Of a stretch of DNA of 64,000 nt, positions 47,001 to 57,620 are shown one piece after another. The stretch is from Lunularia cruciata. Its lineage: Eukaryota > Streptophyta > Marchantiopsida > Lunulariales > Lunulariaceae. The position numbers and the translations under genes were made by a program. The notes beneath the pieces were generated by a model. That model made no database searches and had not been told where the DNA came from. It saw only the letters and a list, made by a program, of their open reading frames with translations. The DNA is taken from NCBI GenBank assembly GCA_948567375.1, contig OX419758.1:40987001-41051000 (forward strand), given 5' to 3'. Position 1 is the stretch's first letter, and every line of letters starts with the position of its first letter.

Positions 47001-49893
47001 TTTACTTGCTTGGATCAGTTTGACTTCAGTTTGCATCCGCTCCTGGATGGATTTCATCGCTTTCGTATGCATGTTTTTGGTTCGTATAGTTTCGGTCCTA
47101 AGTGGGTTCTGGATCCTTTGTTCAGTGAATGCCTTCTGCTCCGATTATACTTATAAACCATGGGTTCTGGATCAAATATGTTACTCTTTTCCTCTCCATT
47201 TCGTTTTTGTTCTTGGAGTACCTGTATATCTGTCATCCACTTCCAGGTCTATATACTTATCGGGCTAGCTTCAGGTATAAGTACTCACATTTCCAGACTT
47301 AAATGATATGACTATCCATACAGGTTGGAGGACCTGGAACGCTAGCAGAGTTTAGTGCACTTCCACGTGATGCAGACTTTGCGCCTGGCCAAGTGACGGG
47401 TTCTCAAGCTTCGACAGCAGGGGGGGTTATAGGTCGAAGAGATAACTTGGGAGCAATTGGAGATAATCTTATGACTACTATTTCGAGTGCTGCTATTCAT
47501 GACCAACAGTACAATAAAGATGCTCTAGCTTCTGCTTACCAAAATATACCTCTACCTGCTGATTCAGAACGCCCAAAAAGCTATGTGCCTGTAAGTATCG
47601 TCTCGTCAACCGGAAGCGTTGTCATCCAGTGAGCCGCATTATTTCAGTGATGTTTCTAAAAGTCTTCCGTCTCCTGCGTGTATGAGTCAAATTACTTATA
47701 GATTTCGCTTGATATAGGTGCCAAACTCCTCAATTTCAGGTTCCATTTAATCCCAGCTATTTGTGCTTGCAGAGAAATCCTGCTGTTGCTCCTTCGAGTT
47801 ACCCTCAAGTGCCAGTTCCAATCATTGACAACCCTGCTCTCTGGGAGCATCTGGACACAGAAATCCTATTCTTTGCTTTCTATTTCCAACAGGTAACTTT
47901 TAGACTCACAGCATCGAGGAAGATGAAGACCGCTTTACGATGCACTCATCAACTTGGTCTCTGAATTTACAATGTTTATCTAGTGTAATTTGACTCGACT
48001 TTCTGTAGATACTTCTTCTACTCATCAAGCGTACTGAATTTTTCGGCACCTTCTTTGAAAGCTTAAGCCTAGCACTGTCTAGAGCATAATATCTCATCCT
48101 AATGATTGGGCCAAGCAGATTCTGTTATCCACAACGGAATTTTCCGCTTGAAGATAACAACTTTTCTCCTGAATAACGATAGGGAACTTATCAGCAATAT
48201 ATGGCTGCAAGAGAGCTGAAGAAGCAGTCGTGGAGATATCACAAAAAGTACAACACGTGGTTCCAGAGACACGAAGAACCCAAAATTACCACAGATGAGT
48301 ACGAGCAGGGTACTTACGTGTACTTTGATTTCCATATTGTACATGATGATCATCAACAAGGCTGGTACGAGTTCTCCCCTTATGTCATCTTCATTGTCCT
48401 TTGTATTAGTATTATGATCGTATCCTGTATCTGTGTGTTAATGTCCTGTTGTCTTTTTCTTTTCCTTCTTTTTGTGCTCTATGCTGTACAAAGATGCCCA
48501 GGAAAAGACTTTTGGAAGCATTTAGCATGCAAATGAATTGTGGACCTGAAGGGGAAATTGTGATGAAGACATGCACCTGATAATGTCTTACGGAGCGTAC
48601 AGAAATAGGGAAGAATACAGCTGCTATTAAGCTATAACCTAGCACGGGTTCAGTGTGGTTTGTCGGCCCATTGCATTTTGGTAACTCTCATAAAGCGCAA
48701 TAACGGCTTTTGCTTCATGTGGGAAAGTCAGCTCAATCAAGTACGATCATTACTCAACCCAGTGTTCCAGGTCAAAGAGCTGGGTAGTTGTGATGTGAAC
48801 TTCTGTTCAATCACCAAATCAAACAAAAGCTTCGGGTCTATATCCTTGAGAGGGCCAGTATGCTGGACTGCAAGCCTCCCCCATCGCAGTAGCACGACTG
48901 GGTAATTATTCAGAATAATCATTACCCTGAAATACGACCTTCAACATGTTCTTTGCTCATTCGCAATAGCTCAGGATCCCATGGGCTTTGGACTTATAAC
49001 CATTTGATAATAGTTAGAGCATTCAGATCGAATTAGGAAGCTATCAGATGAGAGTTCTATCCGGTGGCCAAGTAAAGTGACCGAGAACTTTTCTCGCTGT
49101 GCTTGGATATTACGGGAAGATGCAGTAACCTCCCGCCTACCTCCTTTACTGGCGCCACTGGTCGTCTCGTCAAATTTTTGTCTTGACACTCCAATCACCA
49201 GGGCTTTACGATGTACATTGATTACTCTTTCAACAACACTGGTGAAAACAGAGCGAAACCGTAGAATTTTGTAGCAACATAAAATTGTGAGCCAAATACC
49301 TACAGGAAGATAGAAGATGTTTCAACAAATCTCTAAGGTTTGATAAAAGAGATTCTGTCACCAGGATAAAGTCACGTGAAGAATACTCACGGAGACAGTT
49401 AGTTTAGTTAGTGACAGTTTAGCGGGTAAACTTGATCAGTCTCGTAGTAACGAGTATCTACCTCGTGTGCCGATCAAATCCAGTACTGTAGTTAGTTTGC
49501 GCTTCCGGCAATTGGCCTAGAAACGAATTTGAACCATAAAAGGAGAGATTCTTTCGTGATGAGATCCTCGTAGACGCATGCAACTGCTAAGTCGTATGCA
49601 GGAAAGTACGTTGTGGGATTCGACCCCACCTGCTGACGAGCAAATTTTATCCATTGCGATGCATATGAAGCCCTGAATTTCCAAGCGTTCGTTGGGGATC
49701 ACCGCTGCTTACGTTACAATCTATTGAGTATACGGGACCACGCGATTCAATTGTGGGCAGTCGTTTGAGCTCTGGACTTCGATGATAGAAGATTGTCTTA
49801 TATTGCGCTCCCCTATGATGTAACAGGTGCCAGAGGATCAAGACTGAGTTCACGTTTGAGTACAGTTACCTGGAAGATGAGCTTATCGTGTAA
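38094..49893 (+). CDS. NOT3: CCR4-NOT complex subunit 3 (NOT3), 15 coding exons
   Basis: Scaffold subunit of the CCR4-NOT deadenylase and transcription-regulating complex. Exons: 38094-38186, 38379-38510, 39092-39229, 39626-39676, 40106-40195, 40305-40451, 41075-41200, 41637-42407, 44475-44651, about 45383-45605, 45928-46070, 47324-47590, 47773-47892, 48183-48364, 49827-49893. All introns are GT-AG, phases agree, and the total is about 908 aa. Residues 1 to about 240 are the Not3 N-terminal coiled coil (start [51 protein letters not shown]). The middle is Gly/Ser/Gln-rich linker. Residues about 790-908 are the NOT box ([31 protein letters not shown]; ending [15 protein letters not shown]). 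The ATG matches the conserved family N terminus. The exon 10 acceptor is ambiguous (45368 and 45383 both keep frame). The segment before LFFAFYFQQ is a few residues shorter than in flowering plants as I recall them. Introns 8 and 11 hold repeats. Confidence 0.93.
40744..40796. repeat. Long hairpin in NOT3 intron 6
   Basis: The left arm GGGAACAATTCATATGCCGG continues to AAG. The right arm CTTCCGGCATATGAATCGTT continues to CTC. The arms form a stem of about 23 bp with one or two mismatches around a 7-nt loop (CGAGTGC). Confidence 0.85.
42580..43080. repeat. About 200-bp repeat, two copies in NOT3 intron 8
   Basis: Copies at about 42582-42830 and about 42853-43060 share CACTCATGAG, TCGGTACRAGGAGTACTG, GGCACTGATGAAGTC and GCTTTCATGGAGG. 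A third copy is in intron 11 (about 46540-46740; GGTACTGGCATTCG, TGAAGTCGTCCGTG). A minus-strand relic is near 52650-52700. It is a dispersed non-coding repeat without visible coding capacity. Confidence 0.7.
43219..43920. repeat. About 351-bp tandem duplication in NOT3 intron 8
   Basis: Unit 1 starts at 43219 and unit 2 at 43570, both with GTGTTCCTACCCGACTCCAG. Both continue with GCACTGCTTACTGG, TTTGCTTCARGTTACATTC and a GAGTTCTGGATNACCC palindrome block. The units are diverged, so the duplication is not recent. Confidence 0.75.
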
Positions 49894-52800
49894 TGTAAAA
49901 CCATGGTTGATTACACCAGTTGTAGCTTACTCATTCACCTTTTGGACGCTATGATATACTCATAGTACTACTGAATTCTTTTGGCACGGAATGTTAGAAT
50001 TTAACATCCATGTGGGGATCCACTATAGGCATAGCGAAGGCTTTGTAACTTTTGAGACCTCTTGAATCAATTTCATCTCATATCGATCTTTTTGCAAACC
50101 TCTTCGTGCATAATGAATACATTGGAATATGATGTAATGCTTGTGGATGTGCTTCATTTACTCCTTGGGAAAGCAAAGTGGGGAGGAGCTTGTGCGTCTT
50201 TTGTGATTGTTATAAACCCGCAGCCTTAAAGCTCTGCATTTAGAGCATGACGTAGTACAGAAGATTCAGGTTCTTGCTGTCCCCTGAAACTTTACCTTAC
50301 CGATCTAACTAGTACTTGGAGCTCCTTCGTAGTATTGGCTGCGCGCTTTTTTAGTATCCGTCAAGCGGATCTGGCCGGAAATTGTTCACTGGAAATCGCG
50401 CGTTAAGCAATTCCACAGAGAGTGCTAGAAGATCTCCCTTTCGTTGACGTGAACAGGGTTATGGGACAGGGGAAGATGCATCCTGGTTAAGGCTGCACCT
50501 AAATTGCAGTCAATTCCTACGTGAGTTTGTGGGGGGAAGTAGACGTCATACCAGACATATATCCTAGGACAAGACTATTTTATGCAGGTTCGGCAACCTT
50601 CGACATCATAGTACTCGGTGTAGCTGTTTGTGGTAACTCCAGGTATTGACCGTCTTCTTTGACAATGTTCCGCCCACTGACATAGTTCCTTGTCATTCAG
50701 TGACCTCTACAGGTCGACCCGTATTCACTTCATACAGACTCAGAAGCTACTAGCAGTACATTATTAGCTGCTCTTCCACTTCTGTAATGAGGTTCCTACC
50801 TCACCATGTGATCTTCTGATTCATCCGAAAGCTATCAGCTCATTGTAGTGGCTAAACGTAAGATGCGCAATCGATGAAGTGAACTAGTTGCAAACGAAGT
50901 AAATGCTTGACTAAACGCTGCAGTACCTTGGATTTTGAGATTTCACGTCCAAAACTCTGAAAGGATGACCTTTGAGAGTTTTGGATGCTGTTCGTCCCGT
51001 TCTCTTTGGGTTTTGCATCTCTTCGGGTCTCTGAACTTTGCCACTGCATCAGCATCAAATCAGCCCCCTCTATAAGCGAGGATGGGGCTTTCAGATGGGT
51101 GCTACTCACCTGCCTGCACAATCGCTTGGAGGTAGTCACTTGGGACAGAAGGAGAATTTGTGGTGAATTATGCCATCATCCGTCATTGATTGGCACTGGG
51201 TGGGTGTATATATGAAAGGGGCCCCATATCACTACTACTGTATGTGCTAATATTCCTGTCTGTTCACACTCCAGCCTCCACTTCGTTTCTTCAAAGCTCC
51301 TCTTTATGTAGAGACTTTTTGCAATAGGGGCTAAACTTCTTCAATGCAATGCTTATCAACTCCCAAGTGTATGAAGACTAAACTAGGAAACATACTACCG
51401 TTCGCTCGGAAGCAAAAGGACTTCACCTTCAAGATGCGGTCACAACAAGAAATATAACGGTTTAAAATGTGACATATCACAATGAGTCGGGCTGTAGATA
51501 TCTTCGTCTATTCCCGAGGATAGGGAAAATGACGACGTCTTGAACTTTCAGTGTTAAGAATACGCCTTGCTGTTTACAACATCTGGTCAATATATACAAT
51601 CTTACCAGTACGACGGAGAATCCCCACTCTTATCATCTCTACAGATGTTCTCTCAATCATCCGTTACTGCTAACTCTTTGATCAGCAATTAGACAGATCT
51701 ATTGCTTATCGTCTGTTTTATATGACTTGTATTCGTTTGGGAAATCTTTCTCCTTTGTACTTAGCTATTTCAAGGTAGCCAACCACCTTGCAAATTTTAC
51801 AGTCAATATCTTTACACGTGTATATATAGGTATACGAGAACGGAAGCTGTTTTGGGAACGGGTTATCCAGAACTCATGAGGTGCAAATGAGCGATAAACA
51901 ATATGTACATGATACTGAACACTAGGAATATGTAACCCCGAGGGTAGAATGCACGGGAAGGTCAGCGACACGCAAGACTAGAGGAGTGAAATCCTGAAGT
52001 TAGAATGCATCGAAGGTAACCTGAAGCAATGGCAGAATCTAAATAAACATATTGAAACACCAGCATATCTATATGAGAAACATCATCGAATGAAATGCGA
52101 AATAATTGTCACGTGGAAACCGTTAGATAGCAACTCGCATAGTTGAGATGCAGCCTGCATAGAAACCGAGACAGTACTCCCGCATAAGTAGAAAAATAAA
52201 GACTCCATGAAGAAACGGACAGCTGAAAAGGATGGAGATGAACTGGTGGCAAGAGATAAGAAATAGTCGGTAAATATCGTGGGTCAGGGAAGAGCTGAGT
52301 CAGGAAACGAAAATCGGAGAAGGTGGATGAGGCAGAGCACAGGAAGGATAAATCGGGTCAGGAAAGAGCTGAGTCAGGAAACGAAAATCAGAGAAGGTGG
52401 ATGAGGCAGAGCACAGGGAGGGAGGATAAATCGCTCAGAGAACGAGGGAAGACGAGCAAAGCATCCAAGGACGTGGATATCGATATATCACAGCAAGCGC
52501 TATGGATGCCTGAGTCCAGAGAAGCCAAACAGCTGAGGGAAGCAGAAGACGGCCATAGTAAGTCCCCATGAAAACACATGCGACGCTAAACACTTCATCA
52601 ATGCCTCACACAGTGCCAAAGTAGCTGAGCTAGAGTCAGTACCCCTCATACCAAGTTTCTGCTCGAAAACTCATGAGTGCCAAGGCAAACTCGGTTGCTC
52701 CCCTACAGTGCCGCTCAGAGGTCAGAAATAGTGAGAAATAGTGAGATATGATAAGCATCAGCGAAACAAACATCAATTGTAAGAAAAATGCAGCGCTGCA

Positions 52801-53393
52801 CGGGAAGGGACCAACAAAATGAACCAAAGTAGCAAGATACATTAAACATCAACGAAATAAACAGCATAGATATCAGCGAAAGAAACATCTTCGTAAGAAA
52901 ACTCAGCGCTTCTCGGGGAGGGACCTGCAAAATAAACCTTCTCGAAATAAAGTGCAGCACTGCAAGGGAAGGGACAAGCGGGGAGCCACAACGACTTTGC
53001 TATCCTTCACAAGTAAGGACTAGTGGGAGAGACCCAGCAAACCACGAGTGGGGAGTAAAACACATCATTGCTGCAACAAGAAAAGACAGCGGGAGAAACC
53101 CTATCAAACCCCAACCCAGCAAACCCAGCAGGAGAAACCCTCGCAAGGAGAGAAACGAGTAAGAGTACTAAAAAGAAAGGAGTGGAACTGGCGAAAGTGC
53201 AACTGACAGAGTCAACTGCAGCCTCGTGTGAAGGGAAGAACCATGTGGGCCACGTATCCATAAGCAGTGGACACGTGTCCAGCAGTCTGCGATGAAAATC
53301 CACATGGCTTAAAAATCCAAAGAGTGCTATACCACATATAAAATACACTGGAAGAGGCAAGCTTGTATCTAAGTCTAAGGAAAAACTACTGGT
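49894..53393. other. NOT3 downstream region and intergenic repeats; no gene recognised
   Basis: It begins with the NOT3 3' flank, then about 3.5 kb with only short frames. It contains minus-strand copies of the intron repeats (about 51836-51885 and 51985-52050), a 74-bp tandem duplication (52282-52433), and an approximately 116-bp imperfect repeat (from about 52757 and 52873, TCAGCGAAAnAAACATC). The frame 52323-52571 is only the translation of the tandem duplication. Confidence 0.55.
52282..52433. repeat. 74-bp tandem duplication
   Basis: Units begin GGTCAGGRAAGAGCTGAGTC at 52282 and 52356 and share GGTGGATGAGGCAGAGCACA. They are nearly identical, so fairly recent. Confidence 0.8.
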
Positions 53394-53728
53394 GGGCTCG
53401 AAAATGAGCTCCCCACCTGGCAGAAAGAAACAGATGTTTTCAGATCTCTTTATATACTAAGCTCAATGATAGACCATAGATAGTATATATAGGTATACGA
53501 GAACAATAGCCATTCTGGGAACAGGTTATCCAGAACTCTGAAGTGTAAATGATCATGGATAGTGTATATATGGAAAAAGAAGTCAAGTACAACTCCTGAT
53601 CAAATGTATGGTATCCAGACCTACAGTAATAAGTACTAGTGGGTTCGAATTGGAGCTACCTGTCTGGCAGAAAGAACATATGTTCTTAAATCTCTATAGA
53701 TACTAAGCCCATGATAACCATGGATATC
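53394..53728. repeat. Direct repeat flanking the 3' end of the Penelope-like element
   Basis: About 85 bp at 53394-53480 (GAGCTCCCCACCTGGCAGAA ... TATACTAAGCTC) recurs diverged at about 53640-53728 (GAGCTACCTGTCTGGCAGAA ... GATACTAAGCCC). It lies just beyond the RT C terminus of the Penelope-like element, where terminal or telescoped repeats are expected. Confidence 0.6.
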
Positions 53729-55764
53729 TTTTTCCATTCGGAAGACTGAGCAAAATTTTTTCTGGATCATGTGAAGGGGGTAATTCTCAGAGATAAAGCT
53801 ATTTATAAGTTTTCTACAAGCTAAAAGGTATGACTTTTTGGAATTACAGATCCGTCTATATCAAACACATTCGGATTTTATAATCCCAAGTTTACATTTA
53901 GAGGAAATGTCTGAAAGAACGTGAGGGAGCAAGATTGTCTTGATGTGAGCAAAGTGAGGCAGCTCTTTCTTATCATAGATAGAGACAAAGATATTGAAGT
54001 CGTCCTGAGTAATGCGACAGTCGAGATAATCACAGTGAGTGCCAAAATGAGTTTGAACTAGCTCACACGAGAGTCTAGGATATATCCCGCCACCTCTAGT
54101 AGCATCATCCATATACATAAAATCCGTAAAATGATCGAGTCCCAAGCCAACCACCAGAAGATCATCAACATATCTTTGAACATGGGACAGGTCGTACAAC
54201 AAAGCGACGTCATTGGCATCCAACAATCTGCGAATGAAGTCTAGTTCATAGGTGAAGAGGTATAGATTAGCCACAAAGACAACACAAGGTGTCCCCATGG
54301 GTATCCCAATCTCTTGACGAAAGAGCTTATTTCCGAAAGTGATGTAGAGGTTATCAAAAAGGAATAACATCCAATAGATGAGACATTCCTCATCAACCGC
54401 CATGAATTTGAGATGTTTTGCCGATTGAGAGATATTGTTTTGGTTTTTAAGCCATCTATATTTAAGTCAAGTGTGGAGGTCTCAACCATTAACACGGTTT
54501 CCCTATACAGAATGAACCTATAATGGAAAATAGATCTGATGAGAGTATACAGTCTTGTCTTGAGATCATGAAGGTGAATCTTAGTATAAAGGGTGGTGAA
54601 ATCAAAACTTTGAAAAAGAACCTTTTCCAAGGTGGCAGGAGTCTATTGCAAACCGGAATCTGTGGGAGGAGAGGATCTTCTCCTGCGCAGTCTTTGCACC
54701 CGCTCAAGCAAAACAGGAACGCCAGAAGAGTCGCCCAAGATCCAGCTAGAGTCGACCATCAGCCCCACTCGTAAGAACTCATGCCGCCAGAGGTCGTTTG
54801 CAGAAGGGAGCAATGCTTTGAAGAATGAGCTCAGCCAACGAGAAAGTTTAGACAAGGAAGTGGAGTAGCCTGCTGCAATGAACCGAGGAGCAATGGGAGA
54901 CTTATGGAATTTCCAAGCGCAGCAGAAGTAAGGGAGTCTCTCGGAATCCTTGGAAGCACGAAATCCCTGAGAGGTATTGAAACGGTGGTGAGAAAGTAAA
55001 AGTTGGTTTTGAGGAAGCAATGAGAGTTTATAGGTTGCTGAAGGAGAATGAAGCTCGTTGAGTAAAGTTTGAATGTAAAAGTGTCGGCAAACAAATACAA
55101 AATTGTTGGGACACTTGTCCATATAAGTAATAATGAAACGAGACTTGAAATGAGTAAGAAGTTTTCGATCATGAGGAGAGAGAAAAATCGGATCGACAGA
55201 ATTGAAATCATCATGCATGGGAGGGAGATTGAGTAAAAGTTTAACCTTTTGTAGGATGGTGACTTTCCAGTGGTAAAAAATACCTATGGTGCCTAATATG
55301 GCTTCGTAATAAAGAACAAAATTACGAATACAAGTTTGAATCGCAATGAAAGTAGAGGGGGGAGAGGTGGGCAAAATCCAAAACTTGGTTCCTCTAGAGA
55401 AGAGAAGTGAAATGTTGTTGGAAGGTAAAATGTGAAGCGATGCTGTAATGACATGCCCGTGTGAAGGGTTAATGAAATCTGGATGTTGAAGACAACTGCA
55501 GGGAGAAGGAGGAGAAGAAAAATGTAATAATTTCCGTGAAAGGGAGGCAAAGTTAAAATGTAAACGGCCTAGAGTTTTACCATACTTAAAAGCAACAATG
55601 GGGATAGTAAAAGGAGTACATGGAGGTAAAGCCTGTAAAACTTCTGGATCTCTCAACAAAGCTTGTAAACGGACCTTGTCTATCTCCTTAGAGGTGAAAG
55701 GGAAAATGAGAAGGGTGGGACGAATGTCTGGAGTGGATCTACGATGCGAGAGGTATGGAGACAA
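53720..55764 (-). pseudogene. Reverse transcriptase of the Penelope-like element
   Basis: Fingers: FKSRFIITYMDKCPNNFVFV (about 55130) and AWKFHKSPIAPRFIAAGYS (about 54880). Motif A region: FDFTTLYTKIHLHDLKTRL (about 54600), 13 nt after an in-frame TAG at 54643. Motif B: IGIPMGTPCVVFVANLYLF (about 54300). Motif C: RYVDDLLVVG (catalytic YVDD, about 54170). Thumb: HCDYLDCRI, KLGIIKSECV, then after a TGA at 53861 YRRICNSKK. Catalytic residues are intact, but one frameshift (about 54410) and two stops break the frame. Confidence 0.88.
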
Positions 55765-56715
55765 GGAAGAGCAAAAGACGTTTGAGGAGTGTAGTGATAT
55801 CCGCTTCAGTCCTAAGTAAAATCACTGAAGGAGTAGTTTTAAGGACGTGAATAATCCTCAACAAATTACGAATGCGAAAACATGCGAGAGAGGAGTCAGA
55901 GAGGGTATCAGAGTCAAACAAGAAAAATAGATGAGAAATACGACAGAGGTAATCTCGATAGGCATATCTTCTAAAAATGGGAAAGTTGGCCGTAGGGGAT
56001 GTGGAAAGAGGAGAAATAGTCCCGAAAGAAGAAACAAAAGGGTTGACAGAAGAGAGGAGAAGTGTGGTTGCGCGCATATTACGCCGATAGTCGATGCGAG
56101 ATACTCTGCCACGAATGTTGTACCCACGAGGAGCACAACAGTTGAGGAGACGGATCCAAAAGAGCTCCTTCGGGTTAGCAAAATCTCTAAAACTAGTACC
56201 TGGACCATAGGGAACAGACGGAAGTCATGAAACCCAAATTTGGCCATTGCGGACATCAAGGGAGTAAAGTCGAAGGCAGAAGACCGAAGAACAAAGAGAG
56301 ACTTTCCCAAACGGCAGTGTTGTTGAAATCTTCGAAAAGCAGAACCCACAGTTTGGCCCACATAGCATTTGCCATTATGCAAGGAATAAATGATATAGAT
56401 AACTCCCAAGTCATATAAGGGGTGAAGAAACGAAACCTGTCTAGTATGGTGAAATCTCAAAGTCCTTAAGTGCTGCAGAATGGGATCCGGTTTTGTAGAA
56501 AAATGACTGGTGAACAAACATGTCCTGATTGTGGGCCAATCAATCCTACCTGGAGGGAAAGGGAAAGTCTGAGTAAGGTTAAGTGTAAAGATGGATCTGA
56601 AAGAGATGTTGCTTGGTAGAGAGGTGCCCATGTAGGGTGTAAACACGAGGTGAGGTGAAGGCAAAAGAGTGTCGGGACAGACTTTAAAGAAACCCAAAAC
56701 TTCGATGATGTGCAA
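55739..56715 (-). pseudogene. GIY-YIG endonuclease domain and linker of the Penelope-like element
   Basis: The frame opens at 56715 (MHIIEVLGFF). The GIY-YIG core reads GVIYIIYSLHNGKCYVGQT, then a conserved Arg (FRRFQQHCRLGK). After a frameshift near 56175 it continues with NPKELFWIRLLNCCAPRGYN, which contains the catalytic Glu (KEL) and the typical terminal P-x-GYN block. This nuclease nicks target DNA for primed reverse transcription. The linker to the RT (56077-55739) is Leu/Ser-rich without a recognised motif. Confidence 0.85.
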
Positions 56716-56746
56716 AAAGGTGAGTTAAGAAAGGAACAAGAAGACT

Positions 56747-56815
56747 GACATGGACTGGTTTGTCCTGGTGACGTGGACTGGTTCATCCTGGTGATGTGGA
56801 CTGGAACGGTCTCGT
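56747..56815. repeat. About 23-bp tandem repeat, three units
   Basis: Units of the type GTGGACTGGTTCATCCTGGTGA, slightly diverged, lie just outside the 5' end of the Penelope-like element. Confidence 0.75.
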
Positions 56816-57620
56816 GACTTGGTCAAGGCTAATGTGGAAATGATCGAGGGTAAGAAATGCAAAATGTCAGTGAGGATCAAATCCAGAGGGGGAGCGAGGT
56901 TCGAGAAGAATAAACTCTAGAACATGAAGAGTAGGGGGCCGAGGTGGCAATAACTAAAGTGCAAGGCTCGAGAGCCAGAAAGGGAACCCAGAGGAAACAC
57001 GTGTATATATACAATCAGCGTCTAACGTTCGTCACATATTAATATTCTTTACATGGTGTATATATACAATCAGCGTCTAACTTTAGTCACATATTATTAC
57101 CGGCTAGATATTGGATTTATAAGTTTGTTGCGAGAATCCCAAGTTTTTGTTTGTAGATGAAATTGATTCCTTTTAAAGATTAAAGCAGGAACATTTCAAA
57201 TTTCAGTTCATCCCTTATTATTAAGAAACATATATATCAATACATAGCGTAAACGAGAAGGAAAAAAGTATAAGATGAACAAATTGTGTATGCTTTGGAC
57301 TGCCGCGCAGTTAACCGCGACCACGGTGAGAACCACCCGGATCCGATAATGTACCGTGGTTGGGTAGAAACAACAGCACGTTCAGTTGCCGCGAGTGTCC
57401 AGTGGTTTGAAGCGAGATAGCCAAATTTCCAAAGGTCCAGAGGGGATCTGGACGTCGTCATTTCCCTATCCACAGACAATCCACAGAGAACACACGAAGG
57501 GCTGAAGGAGGAAAAACAAACAACGGCGAAGACAGTCTTGACCAAGGCTGTGGTGGCTCAGGAACGATTAGGGAGAGAGACACATACATAGAGGGAGATA
57601 ACAATTTGAGGTGTTGAATA
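56816..57620 (+). promoter_or_regulatory. RPL27 upstream region with a 55-bp tandem duplication
   Basis: Intergenic, no gene. The duplication starts at 57002 and 57057 (GTGTATATATACAATCAGCG... twice, differing at a few sites). The RPL27 leader and promoter should lie in about 57240-57620, which is GC-richer. No core promoter element can be fixed. Minus-strand frames here overlap the RPL27 first exon and are shadows. Confidence 0.4.

Larger units (their letters stand above)
53720..56715 (-). mobile_element. Penelope-like retroelement with N-terminal GIY-YIG endonuclease (degenerate)
   Basis: On the minus strand a GIY-YIG nuclease (from about 56410 down to 56080) precedes a Penelope-type reverse transcriptase (about 55300-53720), the reverse of the classical RT-then-nuclease order. 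I know this permuted arrangement from the Chlamys group of Penelope-like elements described in green algae and a spike moss. The copy is about 3 kb with frame breaks near 56175, 55770 and 54410 and in-frame stops at 54643 and 53861. It lies between NOT3 and RPL27, antisense to both. Terminal repeats could not be defined with certainty. Confidence 0.85.

Noticed and set aside
49613-49629. T-arm-like sequence GTGGG-ATTCGAC-CCCAC suggesting a tRNA
   Set aside because: No acceptor stem, D-arm or anticodon arm could be fitted on either strand around it.
54523-54868. Plus-strand frames antisense to the Penelope-like RT
   Set aside because: They overlap the RT on the opposite strand and have no domain. 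They are shadows.
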